64,000 bases of DNA from Chromobacterium aquaticum (GTDB lineage Bacteria; Pseudomonadota; Gammaproteobacteria; Burkholderiales; Chromobacteriaceae). The position numbers were made by a program, and so were the translations under genes. Position 1 is the first letter of the stretch. The number at the start of each line of letters is the position of its first letter. The DNA lies in the NCBI RefSeq assembly GCF_021129195.1, contig NZ_JAJOHW010000021.1, positions 1 through 64,000 on the forward strand, in the 5' to 3' direction. Positions 40,533 to 50,429 of this stretch are shown piece after piece. The notes beneath the pieces are model-generated. The model made no database searches. It had not been told where the DNA came from and was given only the letters and a program-made list of their open reading frames with translations.

Positions 40533-41324
40533 CTACTGGTTGGCGCGCACCCAGCGGTGCCATTGGGAGAACAGCTCCGGATTGAGCGCGGCGATGGCGG
40601 AACGCTTCCAGATCACATCGCTCCAGTAATCGTCGCTGTTGAGGCTGGCGATCTGGCCGCCGGCCTCTTCCAGGATCACCGCCCCGGCGGCGTAATCCCA
40701 CAGCCGCTGACCGCCATGAAGATAAAGATCGTAGCGGCCGGCCGCCAGATAACACCAGTCCAGCGTGCTGGAGCCCAGATTGCGCAGGCTGCCGCAGGGG
40801 CAGGTGCTGCCGATGCGCGCGGCCAGCTTGCCGGAGCGCAGGTATTTGACTTCGACGCTGGCGATGGCGTCGCACATGGTGTTGACCACGGTTTTCAGCG
40901 GCAGGCGCTGGCCGTTCAGATAAGCGCCCTCGCCGCGGCTGGCGTAGAACATTTCCTGGGATACCGGATTGTAGATCACGCCCAGCCGGCTCTTGCCGCC
41001 CACCATCAGGCCGACGGAAATGGCGAAATACGGCAGGCCGTTGACGAAGTTGGTGGTGCCATCTATCGGGTCCACCACCCATAGGCCATCCTGATTTTCC
41101 GCCCACAGCCGGTCCTGCTCGGCCAATTCCATCTCCTCGCCCAGCACCGGGTGCGGCAGGATGCGGGGCAAGGCGGCCTGCAAAGCCTGCTGGCAAGCCA
41201 TATCGGCCTCGGTGAACAATGTGCCGTCGTCCTTGCGGCTTTTGCCCACGCGCAAAAAGCGCGGCATCACCTCGTCGCGCGCCACTTCCCTGAGCACCTG
41301 CATCACCTGTTCCAGCACCTGCAT
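40533..41324 (-). CDS. Inositol monophosphatase-family phosphatase
   Basis: 263 residues. The Mg-binding motifs are GEEMEL (about 62-67) and DPIDGTTNF (about 87-95), and the C-terminal WDYAAGAVILEEAGG holds the third metal ligand. The start is ATG 41324 with GGGGG. It converges on the DUF486 gene with a 6-base gap and is divergent from rsmE. Substrates in this family include inositol-1-phosphate, fructose-1,6-bisphosphate and PAP; I cannot choose among them. Confidence 0.85.
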   Translation of the reverse strand: MQVLEQVMQVLREVARDEVMPRFLRVGKSRKDDGTLFTEADMACQQALQAALPRILPHPVLGEEMELAEQDRLWAENQDGLWVVDPIDGTTNFVNGLPYFAISVGLMVGGKSRLGVIYNPVSQEMFYASRGEGAYLNGQRLPLKTVVNTMCDAIASVEVKYLRSGKLAARIGSTCPCGSLRNLGSSTLDWCYLAAGRYDLYLHGGQRLWDYAAGAVILEEAGGQIASLNSDDYWSDVIWKRSAIAALNPELFSQWHRWVRANQ

Positions 41325-41415
41325 CCGTTTTCCCCCAAGGCCGCTACAATCCCATTTGCTGCAATTGCAGCAAACAAAGCAAAATACCGATATCAACAGC
41401 GACTTTCAATACGTG

Positions 41416-42141
41416 ATGCCCAGGTTTTACATTGACGCCGACCTTAGCGTCGGCCAAACACTGGCCCTGCCGGACACGGTAGTGCGCCATGTGCAGGTGC
41501 TGCGGCTCAATGCCGGCGACGCCATCACCCTGTTCAACGGCCGTGGCGGCGAGTACTCGGCCATGCTGGACGCGGTGCTGAAGCGCGATGCCCATTGCCG
41601 CATCGAAGGCTTTGACGATGTTTCACGTGAAACACCGATCTGGATGGGTCTGGCTCAAGCCATCTCCGGTGGCGACAAGATGGAGTTCACGCTGCAAAAA
41701 GGCGTGGAAATGGGCGTGTCCGCGTTCCAGCCCATCGCCGCGGAGCGTTCCATCGTCAAGCTCTCCGGCGAGCGCGCCGACAAGCGCGTGGCGCGCTGGC
41801 AGGAGATCGTGGTTTCCGCCTGCGAGCAATGCGGCCGCAACAGCATTCCTCAAGTATTGCCGATTCTATCGCTGGAGCAATGGCTGAAACGGCTGCCGGA
41901 CGCCGATGCGCGACTGATCCTGTCGCCGGTCGGCACTCAGCGCCTGGCCGACATCGCCGCCGCGCCGGCGCGCGCCTGGCTGATGGCCGGCCCGGAAGGC
42001 GGCTACTCCGCGCGCGAGGAGGCCGCGGCGCTGGATGCCGGCTGGACGCCGCTGAAGCTGGGGCCGCGCATCCTGCGCACCGAAACCGCGGCGCTGGCGG
42101 CGGTGGCGGCGATGCAGACGGTGTGGGGGGATTACCGCTAG
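41416..42141 (+). CDS. rsmE: 16S rRNA (uracil-1498-N3)-methyltransferase
   Basis: 241-residue SPOUT methyltransferase. N-terminal PUA-like part (MPRFYIDADL, HVQVLRLNAGD) and C-terminal knot with LMAGPEGGYSAREE and LGPRILRTETAAL, the SAM-binding RsmE signatures. The start is ATG 41416, directly after an in-frame GTG. It ends 20 bases before element R6. Confidence 0.92.
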   Translation: MPRFYIDADLSVGQTLALPDTVVRHVQVLRLNAGDAITLFNGRGGEYSAMLDAVLKRDAHCRIEGFDDVSRETPIWMGLAQAISGGDKMEFTLQKGVEMGVSAFQPIAAERSIVKLSGERADKRVARWQEIVVSACEQCGRNSIPQVLPILSLEQWLKRLPDADARLILSPVGTQRLADIAAAPARAWLMAGPEGGYSAREEAAALDAGWTPLKLGPRILRTETAALAAVAAMQTVWGDYR

Positions 42142-42160
42142 GCTGAACCGCTTGCGCTTA

Positions 42161-42303
42161 GAGCCTGTTCACGATCTCGCGAGCAAGAGCGAGACAAGGC
42201 GAAAACAAGCGAAAAAGCGGAATGTACACGTGGCACATGAGCATTTTGAGCTTGCACTCACCGTGCGACGTTTCACGAAGCGCAGCAGATCGTGAACAGG
42301 TTC
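42161..42303. mobile_element. MITE-like palindromic element R6
   Basis: 143 bases, ends GAGCCTGTTCACGATCT and, inverted, GAACCTGTTCACGATCT, with a perfect TTA duplication (42158-42160, 42304-42306). The right TTA is the stop codon of the HD-GYP gene. It separates two convergent genes. Confidence 0.85.
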
Positions 42304-43518
42304 TTATAGAAAACGCAGCGGATCGATCTTCCACTTGTCCGGCGACTCGTGCTTGACGATGCGATCGCCGCCGCCGAAGCCCATGCCGCGCCCCAGATCC
42401 ACCAGTTCCGGTGGGATATAGACATTGCTCTTGGTGCTGAAGAACACCTTCACCTTGGGCGAGATCAGATTGCTCTCGTTTTGCTCCACCACCACGCCCA
42501 GGCGGCCGCTCTCCAACCGCACCAGGGTGCCCACCGGGTAAATGCCTATGCTGCGCATGAAGGCCTGCACCAGCTGCGGGTTGAAATGGAATTTGGACCA
42601 CTCATAGATCTTGCGCAGCGCGTCGGTGGGCGCCATGCCCTTGTGGTAGCAGCGATCCGAGGTCAGCGCGTCATAGACATCGACGATGGCCGCCATCTGC
42701 CCCAGCTGCGAGATTTCCTCGCCCTTGAGTCCGGCCGGATAGCCGCTGCCGTCGTGGCGCTCGTGATGCTGCGCGGCCACCAGCACCGCGGTTTCTGAAA
42801 TGCCGGTGGTTTGCAGCAGAATCTGCTTGCTCTCCACCACATGGCATTTCATCACCGCGAATTCCTGCTCGGTCAATTTGCCCGGCTTGTTGAGGATGCG
42901 GTCCGGAATCTTCATCTTGCCGATATCGTGCAACATGCCGCCGATGCCGGCATGGTGTATCACTTCCTTGCTCATCCCCATCGCATTGCAGAAGCTGACC
43001 ATCAGCGCGCCCACGCTGACCGAATGCTGGAAGGTGTAATTGTCCTTGTCCTTGATCCGACACAGCGACAGCAACGCTCCGCCGTTGCGCAGGATGGACG
43101 AGGTCATCTTGGACACCGACGGCTCCACCATTTCCAGCTCCACCTGCTTGCCCAGCCGCACATCCTTGAGAATGCCCTGGATGATCAGGTTGGCCTCGCT
43201 ATGTATCATTTGCGCGCGGCCAAACTCGGCGCCGGCCTCCACCTGCCGTTCCAGTATGCTTTTATGGCTGCCGAATTCGCGGATCTGCTCTTCCAGCTGC
43301 TTTTTCACCTCGGTGGCGGTGGGCGCGGAAGGCAGATCCAGACCCTTGCGGGTATCGATATACACCTCGTGAATGCCGGAATCGGCGATCTTGTGGATCT
43401 CCTCCTCGTTCTTGATCAAGAAACGCTTGAGCAGGAACGGGTGCGACATCCAGTCGCAATTCAAGTCATGGATATACATCCCCACCTTGAGATCGGCCAC
43501 CTCTATGCACTTGATCAT
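42304..43518 (-). CDS. HD-GYP phosphodiesterase with DUF3391 N-terminus
   Basis: 404 residues. The N-terminal DUF3391 (about 1-130: VADLKVGMYIHDL, SHPFLLKRF) is followed by the HD-GYP domain (about 150-340) with HDIGKMKIPDRILNKPGKLT, HHERHDGSGYPAGL and DVYDALTSDR. It is expected to hydrolyse c-di-GMP. The start is ATG 43518; the frame remains open far upstream but without a site. It is a full-length member, unlike the 293-residue HD-GYP at 34583. Confidence 0.88.
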   Translation of the reverse strand: MIKCIEVADLKVGMYIHDLNCDWMSHPFLLKRFLIKNEEEIHKIADSGIHEVYIDTRKGLDLPSAPTATEVKKQLEEQIREFGSHKSILERQVEAGAEFGRAQMIHSEANLIIQGILKDVRLGKQVELEMVEPSVSKMTSSILRNGGALLSLCRIKDKDNYTFQHSVSVGALMVSFCNAMGMSKEVIHHAGIGGMLHDIGKMKIPDRILNKPGKLTEQEFAVMKCHVVESKQILLQTTGISETAVLVAAQHHERHDGSGYPAGLKGEEISQLGQMAAIVDVYDALTSDRCYHKGMAPTDALRKIYEWSKFHFNPQLVQAFMRSIGIYPVGTLVRLESGRLGVVVEQNESNLISPKVKVFFSTKSNVYIPPELVDLGRGMGFGGGDRIVKHESPDKWKIDPLRFL

Positions 43519-43950
43519 TCTGTGCTCTTTTCCTGCCGCGCCAGCGCGCGGCCATGTCTCCGCCGTTCGATCAACCCGCCAGCGCGGGGCGTCTCTTTCA
43601 GAATCAGCCCGGCCACCGCCATTTGCAAGTTGATCCGTCAGCCGGTTCGCAAATAAAGATAAACGCGCGGCCGGGCGCATTGAGCGCGATTCGGCCGCAA
43701 AGCCAGCTAAATAGCGCAGTCCGGCACCGGCTGTCACGCGGCTGTAAATATTGCCGCGCCGCCGGTTGTGGCGCGGCTTCCACGCGCCGGCGCGGACAAG
43801 GCCGGCTTTTAGCGCGTCGGCATGGACCGCCCGGGGTCAATGGCTTTAATGTCTATAAATAAGGGCAAGACGCCGGGCCTCGCCTCCGCTCGAGCGTCGC
43901 CGTGGCAGCGCGCCAGATAACAGGTTTCGCAAAGGCTTTGGGGAAGAAGC
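43519..43950. other. Divergent intergenic region
   Basis: 432 bases between the HD-GYP and MCP genes. Nothing beyond likely promoter DNA was seen; the ORFs across it have no ribosome sites. Confidence 0.45.
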
Positions 43951-46026
43951 ATGGAAAAACAGAATTGGGGCCATCTGAGCACCCGCATCATCGTGGTGGC
44001 CGCGGCCGCCATTGCCGTCGGCTTCGCCGTCATGATCGGCCTGATCGCCTGGCAGAGTTACAACTCGGCGGTGGACCAGGGCTATAAGCTGGCCTCGGAG
44101 CAAGCCAGCAGCTATGCCAAGGACGCGGAAAGCGATTTCGCGCGCAATTTCACCATCCCGCGCCACCTCGCCGACGCGGTGCAGGGCATACAGCGCGTCG
44201 CGCACCCGGACCGCAAGCTCGCCGACAATATGATCCAGCAGCTGCTGGACAATGCGCCGCAATCCGTGGGCCTGTGGATGCTGTGGGAGCCCAATGCCTT
44301 CGACGGCAACGACAACGCCTTCCGCCTGGATTGGCCGCGCCACGATCCCACCGGCCGCTATCAGCCCTATGTCACCAAGAACGACAAGGGCAAGGCGCAG
44401 ATGGACGTGATGATGTCGGCGGACCGGGTCAAGGAGTTTCCCAAATTCAAGGAACACCCGGACAGCTACCAGCCGGACTACGAAAAACCGGGCTGGGGTG
44501 ATTTCTATTACGTGCCCAAGCAGCGTGGCCGCGACACCATCACCGAGCCCTACCCCTACGAGGTGCAGAACCGCAAGATTCTGGAGAGCTCGCTGGCGGT
44601 GGTGATGAAGGATGCCGCCGGCAAGATGCTGGGCGTGTCCGCCACCGATATCGCGCTGGACGATCTGCAGAAAAAGTTCGGCCAGATCCGGCTGTATGAA
44701 ACCGGCTACGTCAGCATGCTGTCCGAAGGCGGCCTCTATGTGGTCAATCCCGATCCGGCGCAGCTGGGCAAGCCCGCGGCCAAGGACGGCCCGCTGGCGC
44801 CCTATCTGGCCAAGATCAAGCAGGGCGAGGACTTCGTCTACGAGGCCGGTGGCTTCACTCATTTCTTCCACTCGGTGAAAGTGGCCAATACCGGCCAGTT
44901 CTGGACCTTGGGCGTCAGCATTCCCACCGCCGCCATCACCGCCGACGCACGCCGGCAAAGCCTGACCGCGGTGTTGATAGGCGTGGTGGCGCTGGCGCTG
45001 ATCCTGCTGGTGCTGGCCGGCGTGGTGCGCGCGCTGACCCGACCACTGAACCACCTGGCCGCCACCATGGAGCAGCTGGCTTCCGGCAAGGGCGACCTGA
45101 CGATACGCATCCCCATCCGCAACCGCGACGAAATCGGCCGCACCGCCGACGCCTTCAATCGCTTCATCGCCAGCCTGCGCGATATGTTCGTCGACGTGCG
45201 CGAGCAAAGCCAGGCGGTCACCGCGGCGGCGGTCTCGCTGCAGGAATCGGCGCGGCAGGTGGAAAGCGCCTCCGCCTCGCAGTCGGACGCCGCCAGCGCC
45301 ACCGCCGCCGGCGTGGAACAAGTCACCGTCAGCGTGCAGCACATCGCCAACACCTCGCAGCAGGCCGAGGACACCGCGCGCGAAACCGGCGCGCTGACCG
45401 AGCGCAGCGTCGCCACCGTCAATCAGGTCACCGCCGAGATCCAGCGCATGACCAGCAATATGCAGGCGCTGGCGGAGCGGGTGAACGGCCTGGGCGCGCG
45501 TTCGGCCGAGGTCAGCACCATCGTCAACGTGATCAAGGACATCGCCGACCAGACCAATCTGTTGGCGCTGAACGCGGCGATAGAAGCGGCGCGCGCCGGC
45601 GAGCTGGGCCGCGGCTTCGCGGTGGTGGCGGACGAGGTGCGCAATCTGGCCGGCCGCACCGCCGAGGCCACGGTGGAAATCAGCCGCATCGTCAACGCCA
45701 TCGGCCAGGAAACCCGCGACGCGGTCAGCGATGTGCAGAAGAGCACCCAGTTGGTGGGCAATAGCGTCGCCATCGCCGAGGACGCCAACCAGGCGATGCA
45801 GACCGTGCTGGACCGCAGCCACGGCCTGGTGGGCAGCATCGTCGACATCGCCGCCTCCACCCGCGAGCAATCCGCCGCCAGCCTGGAAATCGCCCAGAAC
45901 GTGGAGCGCATCAGCAGCATGGCGCAGAGCAATAGCGAAGTGGTGCGCCAGGTGGCGTCCTCGGTCAGCCATCTGCGCGAATTGTCGGCGCGGCTGGAGG
46001 CGCTGGTGGGCGATTTCCGCACTTGA
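43951..46026 (+). CDS. Methyl-accepting chemotaxis protein with dCache-type sensor
   Basis: 691 residues. Membrane helix about 12-35, periplasmic sensor about 40-330 with the dCache pattern ([39 protein letters not shown]), helix about 336-358, HAMP about 360-412, then the signalling domain with hairpin [21 protein letters not shown] (the stretch around residues 530-550). There is no C-terminal CheR/CheB pentapeptide. The ligand may be an amino acid or organic acid; unknown. Confidence 0.9.
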   Translation: MEKQNWGHLSTRIIVVAAAAIAVGFAVMIGLIAWQSYNSAVDQGYKLASEQASSYAKDAESDFARNFTIPRHLADAVQGIQRVAHPDRKLADNMIQQLLDNAPQSVGLWMLWEPNAFDGNDNAFRLDWPRHDPTGRYQPYVTKNDKGKAQMDVMMSADRVKEFPKFKEHPDSYQPDYEKPGWGDFYYVPKQRGRDTITEPYPYEVQNRKILESSLAVVMKDAAGKMLGVSATDIALDDLQKKFGQIRLYETGYVSMLSEGGLYVVNPDPAQLGKPAAKDGPLAPYLAKIKQGEDFVYEAGGFTHFFHSVKVANTGQFWTLGVSIPTAAITADARRQSLTAVLIGVVALALILLVLAGVVRALTRPLNHLAATMEQLASGKGDLTIRIPIRNRDEIGRTADAFNRFIASLRDMFVDVREQSQAVTAAAVSLQESARQVESASASQSDAASATAAGVEQVTVSVQHIANTSQQAEDTARETGALTERSVATVNQVTAEIQRMTSNMQALAERVNGLGARSAEVSTIVNVIKDIADQTNLLALNAAIEAARAGELGRGFAVVADEVRNLAGRTAEATVEISRIVNAIGQETRDAVSDVQKSTQLVGNSVAIAEDANQAMQTVLDRSHGLVGSIVDIAASTREQSAASLEIAQNVERISSMAQSNSEVVRQVASSVSHLRELSARLEALVGDFRT

Positions 46027-46053
46027 ACCCCGGGCCATGAAAGGACGACCCTG

Positions 46054-46665
46054 ATGACGGCAATCGACTGGTGGCCATTCATCGCCGCCTCGCTGCTGCT
46101 GGTGGTGACGCCGGGAGCCGGCACCCTGTCGATACTCGGCGCGCTGAGCGGCGGCGGCTTGCGCGCTGGCTACGCGGCCCAGGCCGGGCTGCTGGCCGGC
46201 GATCTGATCCTGATCGCGCTGGCCGGCGGCGGCGTGGCGGCCTTGCTGGCCGCTCACCCCGGCTGGTTCGAACTGCTGCGCTACGCCGGCGCGCTGTACC
46301 TGGCCTGGCTGGGCGCTAAGCTGCTGCTGGCCCGTGGCGACAGCGCCACGGCGGCCGCGCCAGCGCAGCGCGGCGCCGGCGCCTGTTTCCGCCGCTCGCT
46401 ATTGATCACCCTGGCCAATCCCAAGGCCATTCTGTTCTTCATGGCCTTCTTTCCGCAGTTCCTGGACGCCGGCCACGCCGGCGCCGCCGGTTTCGCTCAG
46501 CTGGCCGTGGTGTTCTGCCTGATCAATATGCTCTACCTGGCGCTGCTGGTGTGGCTGGCCGGCCATCTGCGCCGCCGCGCGTTCGCCCCTGGCGGCCGTC
46601 TGCTTCTGAACCGCCTGTTGGGCATCTGTTTTCTGGGGCTGGGCATCAAGTACGCGCTGCGCTGA
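46054..46665 (+). CDS. LysE/RhtB-family exporter
   Basis: 203 residues with six predicted membrane helices. The family features are TPGAGTLSILGALSGG near the N-terminus and LITLANPKAILFFMAFFPQF in the fourth segment. Exporters of this family expel amino acids or derivatives. The start is ATG 46054 with GAAAGGACG, 27 bases after the MCP stop, so it may be cotranscribed. Confidence 0.87.
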   Translation: MTAIDWWPFIAASLLLVVTPGAGTLSILGALSGGGLRAGYAAQAGLLAGDLILIALAGGGVAALLAAHPGWFELLRYAGALYLAWLGAKLLLARGDSATAAAPAQRGAGACFRRSLLITLANPKAILFFMAFFPQFLDAGHAGAAGFAQLAVVFCLINMLYLALLVWLAGHLRRRAFAPGGRLLLNRLLGICFLGLGIKYALR

Positions 46666-46740
46666 GCGCCGCCCAAGGCACGCCGCGGGCGCGGAAGTGT
46701 CCCTTTTCTGCCATCAATTTCGATAAATGCGACACGGGTC

Positions 46741-46773
46741 TTACCGCCGCGCCGGAATTGGGATTACAATCCC
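46741..46773 (+). promoter_or_regulatory. Promoter of pyrBI with overlapping palindrome
   Basis: -35-like TTACCG (46741-46746), 18-base spacer, -10 TACAAT (46765-46770). The -10 lies in the palindrome GGGATT-AC-AATCCC (46760-46773), a possible operator. Confidence 0.55.
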
Positions 46774-46797
46774 GCAATTTTGTTCGGACCGCAGGCA

Positions 46798-46914
46798 ATG
46801 ACCCACGCAGCAGCTCTTCCCGCACGACGCACCGCCCGCCACGGCGGCGACTTGGCGTTGGCTCGAGGCCTTGCCGTTCCCGAACCCCAGCGCAGTAAGA
46901 AAACAAGCTCCTGA
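46798..46914 (+). CDS. pyrL: pyrBI leader peptide
   Basis: 38 codons from ATG 46798 (CAGGCA upstream) encoding a basic, Arg/Ala-rich peptide. Its stop TGA (46912-46914) covers the last bases of the left arm of the attenuator stem. A ribosome that keeps up with polymerase would block that stem, as in enterobacterial pyrBI. No homologue is recognised by sequence; the call rests on the layout. Confidence 0.65.
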   Translation: MTHAAALPARRTARHGGDLALARGLAVPEPQRSKKTSS

Positions 46915-46933
46915 TCCCAGGGGCTTTTTTTTT
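46905..46933 (+). terminator. pyrBI attenuator
   Basis: Nine-base stem AAGCTCCTG / CAGGGGCTT (46905-46913, 46918-46926; one G-T pair), 4-base loop, nine T from 46925. It lies 40 bases before pyrB and overlaps the end of the leader peptide. Confidence 0.8.
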
Positions 46934-46972
46934 ATCCGCGACTCATAAAGCCACTATTGAAAGGACGCGACC

Positions 46973-47893
46973 ATGGCCAACCCCCTCTACCGCAAACACA
47001 TCATTTCCATACCGGACTTCAGCCGCGAGGAACTGGAGCTGGTGGTGGCCACGGCCGGCAAGCTGAAGCAGCAGCCGCGCAACGATCTGCTGAAGGACAA
47101 GCTGGTGGGCAGCTGTTTCTTCGAACCGTCCACCCGCACCCGGCTGTCGTTTGAAACCGCGGTGCAACGGCTGGGCGGCAGCGTCATCGGCTTCGCCGAC
47201 GGCGGCAACACCAGCGCCAAGAAGGGCGAAACCCTGGCCGACTCGATCAAGATCATCGCGTCCTACACCGACGCGGTGGTGATGCGTCATCCCAAGGAGG
47301 GCGCGGCGCGGCTGGCCAGCGAATTCTCCGCCGTGCCCATCATCAACGGCGGCGACGGCTCCAACCAGCACCCGACCCAAACCCTGCTGGACCTGTTCAC
47401 CATCCGCGAAACCCAGGGCACGCTGGAAAACCTGACCGTGGCCTTCGTCGGCGACCTCAAGTACGGCCGCACCGTGCACTCGCTGACCCAGGCGCTGTCG
47501 CTGTTCGGCGCGCGCTTCTACTTCGTCGCGCCGGAACAGCTGGCGATGCCGGACTACATCTGCGAGGAACTGGACGAAAAAGGCATCCAGTACACCGTGG
47601 TCGGCAGCCTGGACGATGTGATTCCGCAAGTGGACGTGCTGTACATGACCCGGGTGCAGCGCGAGCGCTTCGACGAGGCCGAATTCAAGAAGATCCAGGG
47701 CAAGTTCGTGCTGCGCGCCGACATGCTGCACAGCGCCCGCACCAATATGAAGATACTGCACCCGCTGCCGCGCGTGGACGAGATCGAAACCAGCGTGGAC
47801 GCCACGCCGCACGCTTATTACTTCGAACAGGCCAAGAACGGGGTCTACGCGCGCCAGGCGCTGCTGTCGCTGGTGTTGAACGAGACCGTCTGA
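46973..47893 (+). CDS. pyrB: Aspartate carbamoyltransferase catalytic subunit
   Basis: 306 residues, class B type. It joins carbamoyl phosphate and aspartate in pyrimidine synthesis. Carbamoyl-phosphate binding [12 protein letters not shown] (about 50-61), the 80s loop with Lys, [13 protein letters not shown] and HPLPRVDE are intact. It is directly followed by pyrI (21 bases) and preceded by an attenuator, so expression should respond to pyrimidine supply. Confidence 0.96.
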   Translation: MANPLYRKHIISIPDFSREELELVVATAGKLKQQPRNDLLKDKLVGSCFFEPSTRTRLSFETAVQRLGGSVIGFADGGNTSAKKGETLADSIKIIASYTDAVVMRHPKEGAARLASEFSAVPIINGGDGSNQHPTQTLLDLFTIRETQGTLENLTVAFVGDLKYGRTVHSLTQALSLFGARFYFVAPEQLAMPDYICEELDEKGIQYTVVGSLDDVIPQVDVLYMTRVQRERFDEAEFKKIQGKFVLRADMLHSARTNMKILHPLPRVDEIETSVDATPHAYYFEQAKNGVYARQALLSLVLNETV

Positions 47894-47914
47894 TTCAGGA
47901 AAAGGAAAACCATC

Positions 47915-48373
47915 ATGCAATACACCCGCACCGTAGAAGCGCTGAAGCAAGGCACCGTCATCGACCACATCCCGGCCGGCCAGGGCCTGACCATCCTGCG
48001 CCTGTTCAAGCTCAGCGAAACCGGCGAGCGCGTCACCGTGGGGCTGAACCTGTCCAGCCGCCACATGGGCGCCAAGGACATCATCAAGGTGGAGAACATC
48101 GCGCTGTCGGAGGAGCAGGCCAACGAGCTGGCGCTGTTCGCGCCGCAGGCCACCGTCAACGTGATCGACAATTTCGAAGTGGTGAAGAAACACAAGCTGG
48201 CGCTGCCGGACACCATCGAAGGCATCTTCTCCTGCCCCAACTCCAACTGCATTTCGCATAATGAGCCGGTGACCAGCTTTTTCTATGTCAAACCCCAGGC
48301 GCGCGACACAAAAATGAAATGCAAGTATTGCGAAAAGGTGTTCAGTAGGGATATCGTTGCAGAGGTGCGCTAA
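47915..48373 (+). CDS. pyrI: Aspartate carbamoyltransferase regulatory subunit
   Basis: 152 residues, usual length. N-terminal nucleotide-binding part ([33 protein letters not shown]) and C-terminal zinc domain with four Cys (CPNSNC...CKYC). Binds CTP/ATP for allosteric control of PyrB. Confidence 0.96.
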   Translation: MQYTRTVEALKQGTVIDHIPAGQGLTILRLFKLSETGERVTVGLNLSSRHMGAKDIIKVENIALSEEQANELALFAPQATVNVIDNFEVVKKHKLALPDTIEGIFSCPNSNCISHNEPVTSFFYVKPQARDTKMKCKYCEKVFSRDIVAEVR

Positions 48374-48440
48374 GTCGTACAAGGGTGAATAGAGAAATAT
48401 CAAGAAAACACTGCATTCGACAGTGGTAAAAAGCACGAGC

Positions 48441-48466
48441 AAGCGCCGCAGTCATCTGCGGCGCTT
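48441..48466 (+). terminator. Terminator after pyrBI
   Basis: Eleven-base perfect stem AAGCGCCGCAG / CTGCGGCGCTT (48441-48451, 48456-48466), followed by CTCATTT. Confidence 0.75.
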
Positions 48467-48490
48467 CTCATTTCCGCACTGGACGACCCG

Positions 48491-49759
48491 ATGCCCCGCC
48501 CGGCCGCCTTGCTTCGCCAGCTCCACCTCCCCGACCTGCCCGCCGCCGTGCTCATCGGCCTGTTGGGCGCCGCCGCCGTATCCGGCTTCCACTTGGCGCT
48601 GAACGCACTGGAACACCTGCTCACCGGCATGAGCGGCAGCCTGGTCGGCATCGCCCGCCAACTGCCCGCCTGGCAACGCGCCGCCCTGCCCGCCGTCGGC
48701 GGCCTGCTGGCCGGCTTGGTATTGCAACACGGCCTGCGGCTGGCGCGCGGCTCGGCCGGCGGCGACTACCTGGAAGCGGTGCGCGTCGGCGACGGCCGCC
48801 TGGGCCTGCGTACCGTGCTGATCAAATGCCTGTCCTCGCTGTTCACCGTCGCCTCCGGCGGCTCCATCGGGCGTGAGGGCGCCATGGTGTCGCTGGCCGC
48901 GCTGGGCGGCTCGCTGCTGGCGCGGCGGCAGCGCCTCTCCTTGCCGCGCCGCCGCCTGCTGGTGGCTTGCGGCATCGCCGCCGGCTGGTCCGCCGCTTAC
49001 CACGCGCCGCTGGCCGGCGTCTTGTTCGTCTGCCAAGTGGTACGGCCGCGCCGGCGCTGGCGCGGCCTGCCGCCGCTGATCGTCGCCTCCGCCGTCGCCA
49101 GCCTGGCCTCCGGCGCCTGGTTCAAGCTGCCGGCGATCTACCACGTTCCGCCGCTGCCGGCGCTGACAACGACGGCCCTGCTGGCCTATTGTCTGGTGGC
49201 CTGCGCGCTGGGCCTGCTCGCGCCGTGGTTTCTGCAAGCGATGAACGCCGCGCGGCGCGCCTTCGCCGCCATCGGCCTGGCCTTGCCGGCGCGCATGGCG
49301 CTGGGGGGATTGATCGTGGGAAGCCTGGCCTGGTTCTGGCCGGAAATGTGGGGCAACGGCTATAGCACGGTGTCCGCGCTGCTGACCGCCGCGCCACTGT
49401 GGCAGACCTTGCTGGCCCTGCTGCTTTGCAAGCTGCTGGCCACCGCGGCCACCAGCGGCTCCGGCGCCGTGGGCGGAATCTTCACGCCCATGCTGTTTGT
49501 CGGCGCCGCCGGAGGCGCCTTGATCGGCCTATCGCTGAACGCGCTGTGGCCCGGCGCGGCGCCGCTGGCCGGCGTCATCGTCACCGGCATGGCGGCTTTT
49601 TTGGCCGCCACCGCGCAAGCGCCGTGGCTGGCCGTGGTCATGATGCTGGAGATGACCGCCAGCTTCGGCCTGACCGCACCCTTGCTGCTGGCCTCCTGGC
49701 TGGCTGCGCGCCTCAGCCGCCGCTTGCTGGGCGGCCGGGCGCTATATGACGGTCGTTAG
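48491..49759 (+). CDS. ClC-family chloride channel/transporter
   Basis: 422 residues, about ten membrane helices. The signature GGSIGREGAMVSL holds the gating Glu, and GSGAVGGIFTPMLFVGA the central anion site. No CBS domains. The inner-gate Glu of H+-coupled exchangers is not readily located, so channel or exchanger cannot be decided. The stop codon lies in the left flank of R7. Confidence 0.87.
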   Translation: MPRPAALLRQLHLPDLPAAVLIGLLGAAAVSGFHLALNALEHLLTGMSGSLVGIARQLPAWQRAALPAVGGLLAGLVLQHGLRLARGSAGGDYLEAVRVGDGRLGLRTVLIKCLSSLFTVASGGSIGREGAMVSLAALGGSLLARRQRLSLPRRRLLVACGIAAGWSAAYHAPLAGVLFVCQVVRPRRRWRGLPPLIVASAVASLASGAWFKLPAIYHVPPLPALTTTALLAYCLVACALGLLAPWFLQAMNAARRAFAAIGLALPARMALGGLIVGSLAWFWPEMWGNGYSTVSALLTAAPLWQTLLALLLCKLLATAATSGSGAVGGIFTPMLFVGAAGGALIGLSLNALWPGAAPLAGVIVTGMAAFLAATAQAPWLAVVMMLEMTASFGLTAPLLLASWLAARLSRRLLGGRALYDGR

Positions 49760-49816
49760 AACCTGTTTACGATCTACGCCTCCTCGCAAGGCCGCCTCGC
49801 GTGACCGTGAACCGGC
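49759..49816. mobile_element. R7, 58-bp deletion derivative of the R element
   Basis: GAACCTGTTTACGATCT at the left, and a degraded right end GACCGTGAACCGGC; TTA duplications at 49756-49758 and 49817-49819. The core is gone. Both flanks include stop codons of the convergent ClC and GNAT genes. Confidence 0.65.
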
Positions 49817-50335
49817 TTATGGCGTCGCCGGGCCCTCGCTGGCGCCATCGATGAAACGTTGCAAGAACACCAGGTCCAGCCAGCGGCCGAACTTGAACCC
49901 CACCTGCGGCAGCATGCCCACTTGCTGGAAGCCCAATTTTTCATGGAAGCGGATCGAACCCTCATTGGCGGCGTCCACCGCGCCCACCATGGTGTGCTTG
50001 CCCAAGGCCTTGGCGCGCGGGAACAAGGCCTGCACCAAGGCGGTGCCTATGCCCTTGCCGCGGGCATCGGCCGACAGGTGCACGCTGTGTTCCACGGTAA
50101 AGCGGTAGCCCGGCTTGACGCGGAAATCGCCAAAGCTGGAAAAGCCCAGGATCTTGCCGCCCTCTTCGGCCAGCAGCACCGGGTAGCCGGCGGCGGCGCG
50201 GTCCTGGAACCACACGGCGAATTCGCCGGCGGACAGCGGATCGTCGTTGTAGATGGCGGTGGTGGTGGCGATGACCTCGTTGTAGATGTCGAGAATCGCC
50301 GCCAGGTCTTCCAGCGTGGCGTCACGGATAATCAT
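49817..50335 (-). CDS. GNAT acetyltransferase, phosphinothricin/methionine-sulfoximine type
   Basis: 172 residues from ATG 50335 with AAGGGACAG. Family features: MIIRDATLEDLAAILDIYNE, AGYPVLLAEEGGKILGF, SVHLSADARGKGIGTALV (acetyl-CoA loop) and EGSIRFHEKLGFQQVGMLPQVGFKFGRWLDLV end. Relatives acetylate L-methionine sulfoximine/sulfone or phosphinothricin. The frame continues upstream without a site. Confidence 0.85.
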   Translation of the reverse strand: MIIRDATLEDLAAILDIYNEVIATTTAIYNDDPLSAGEFAVWFQDRAAAGYPVLLAEEGGKILGFSSFGDFRVKPGYRFTVEHSVHLSADARGKGIGTALVQALFPRAKALGKHTMVGAVDAANEGSIRFHEKLGFQQVGMLPQVGFKFGRWLDLVFLQRFIDGASEGPATP

Positions 50336-50429
50336 GTTCTGTCCCTTGCGAATATGGCTTGTTGTACGGATCGCTGGCGCATGCGCCGGCGCTGATCCTT
50401 GGAATGCAAACAGTGTACCAGCAGCCGTG

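Noticed and set aside
43846-46257. 803-codon minus-strand ORF opposite the MCP gene
   Set aside because: It is the complement of a well-supported chemoreceptor gene. Long antisense frames are expected at this GC content and codon use, and the translation has no domain.
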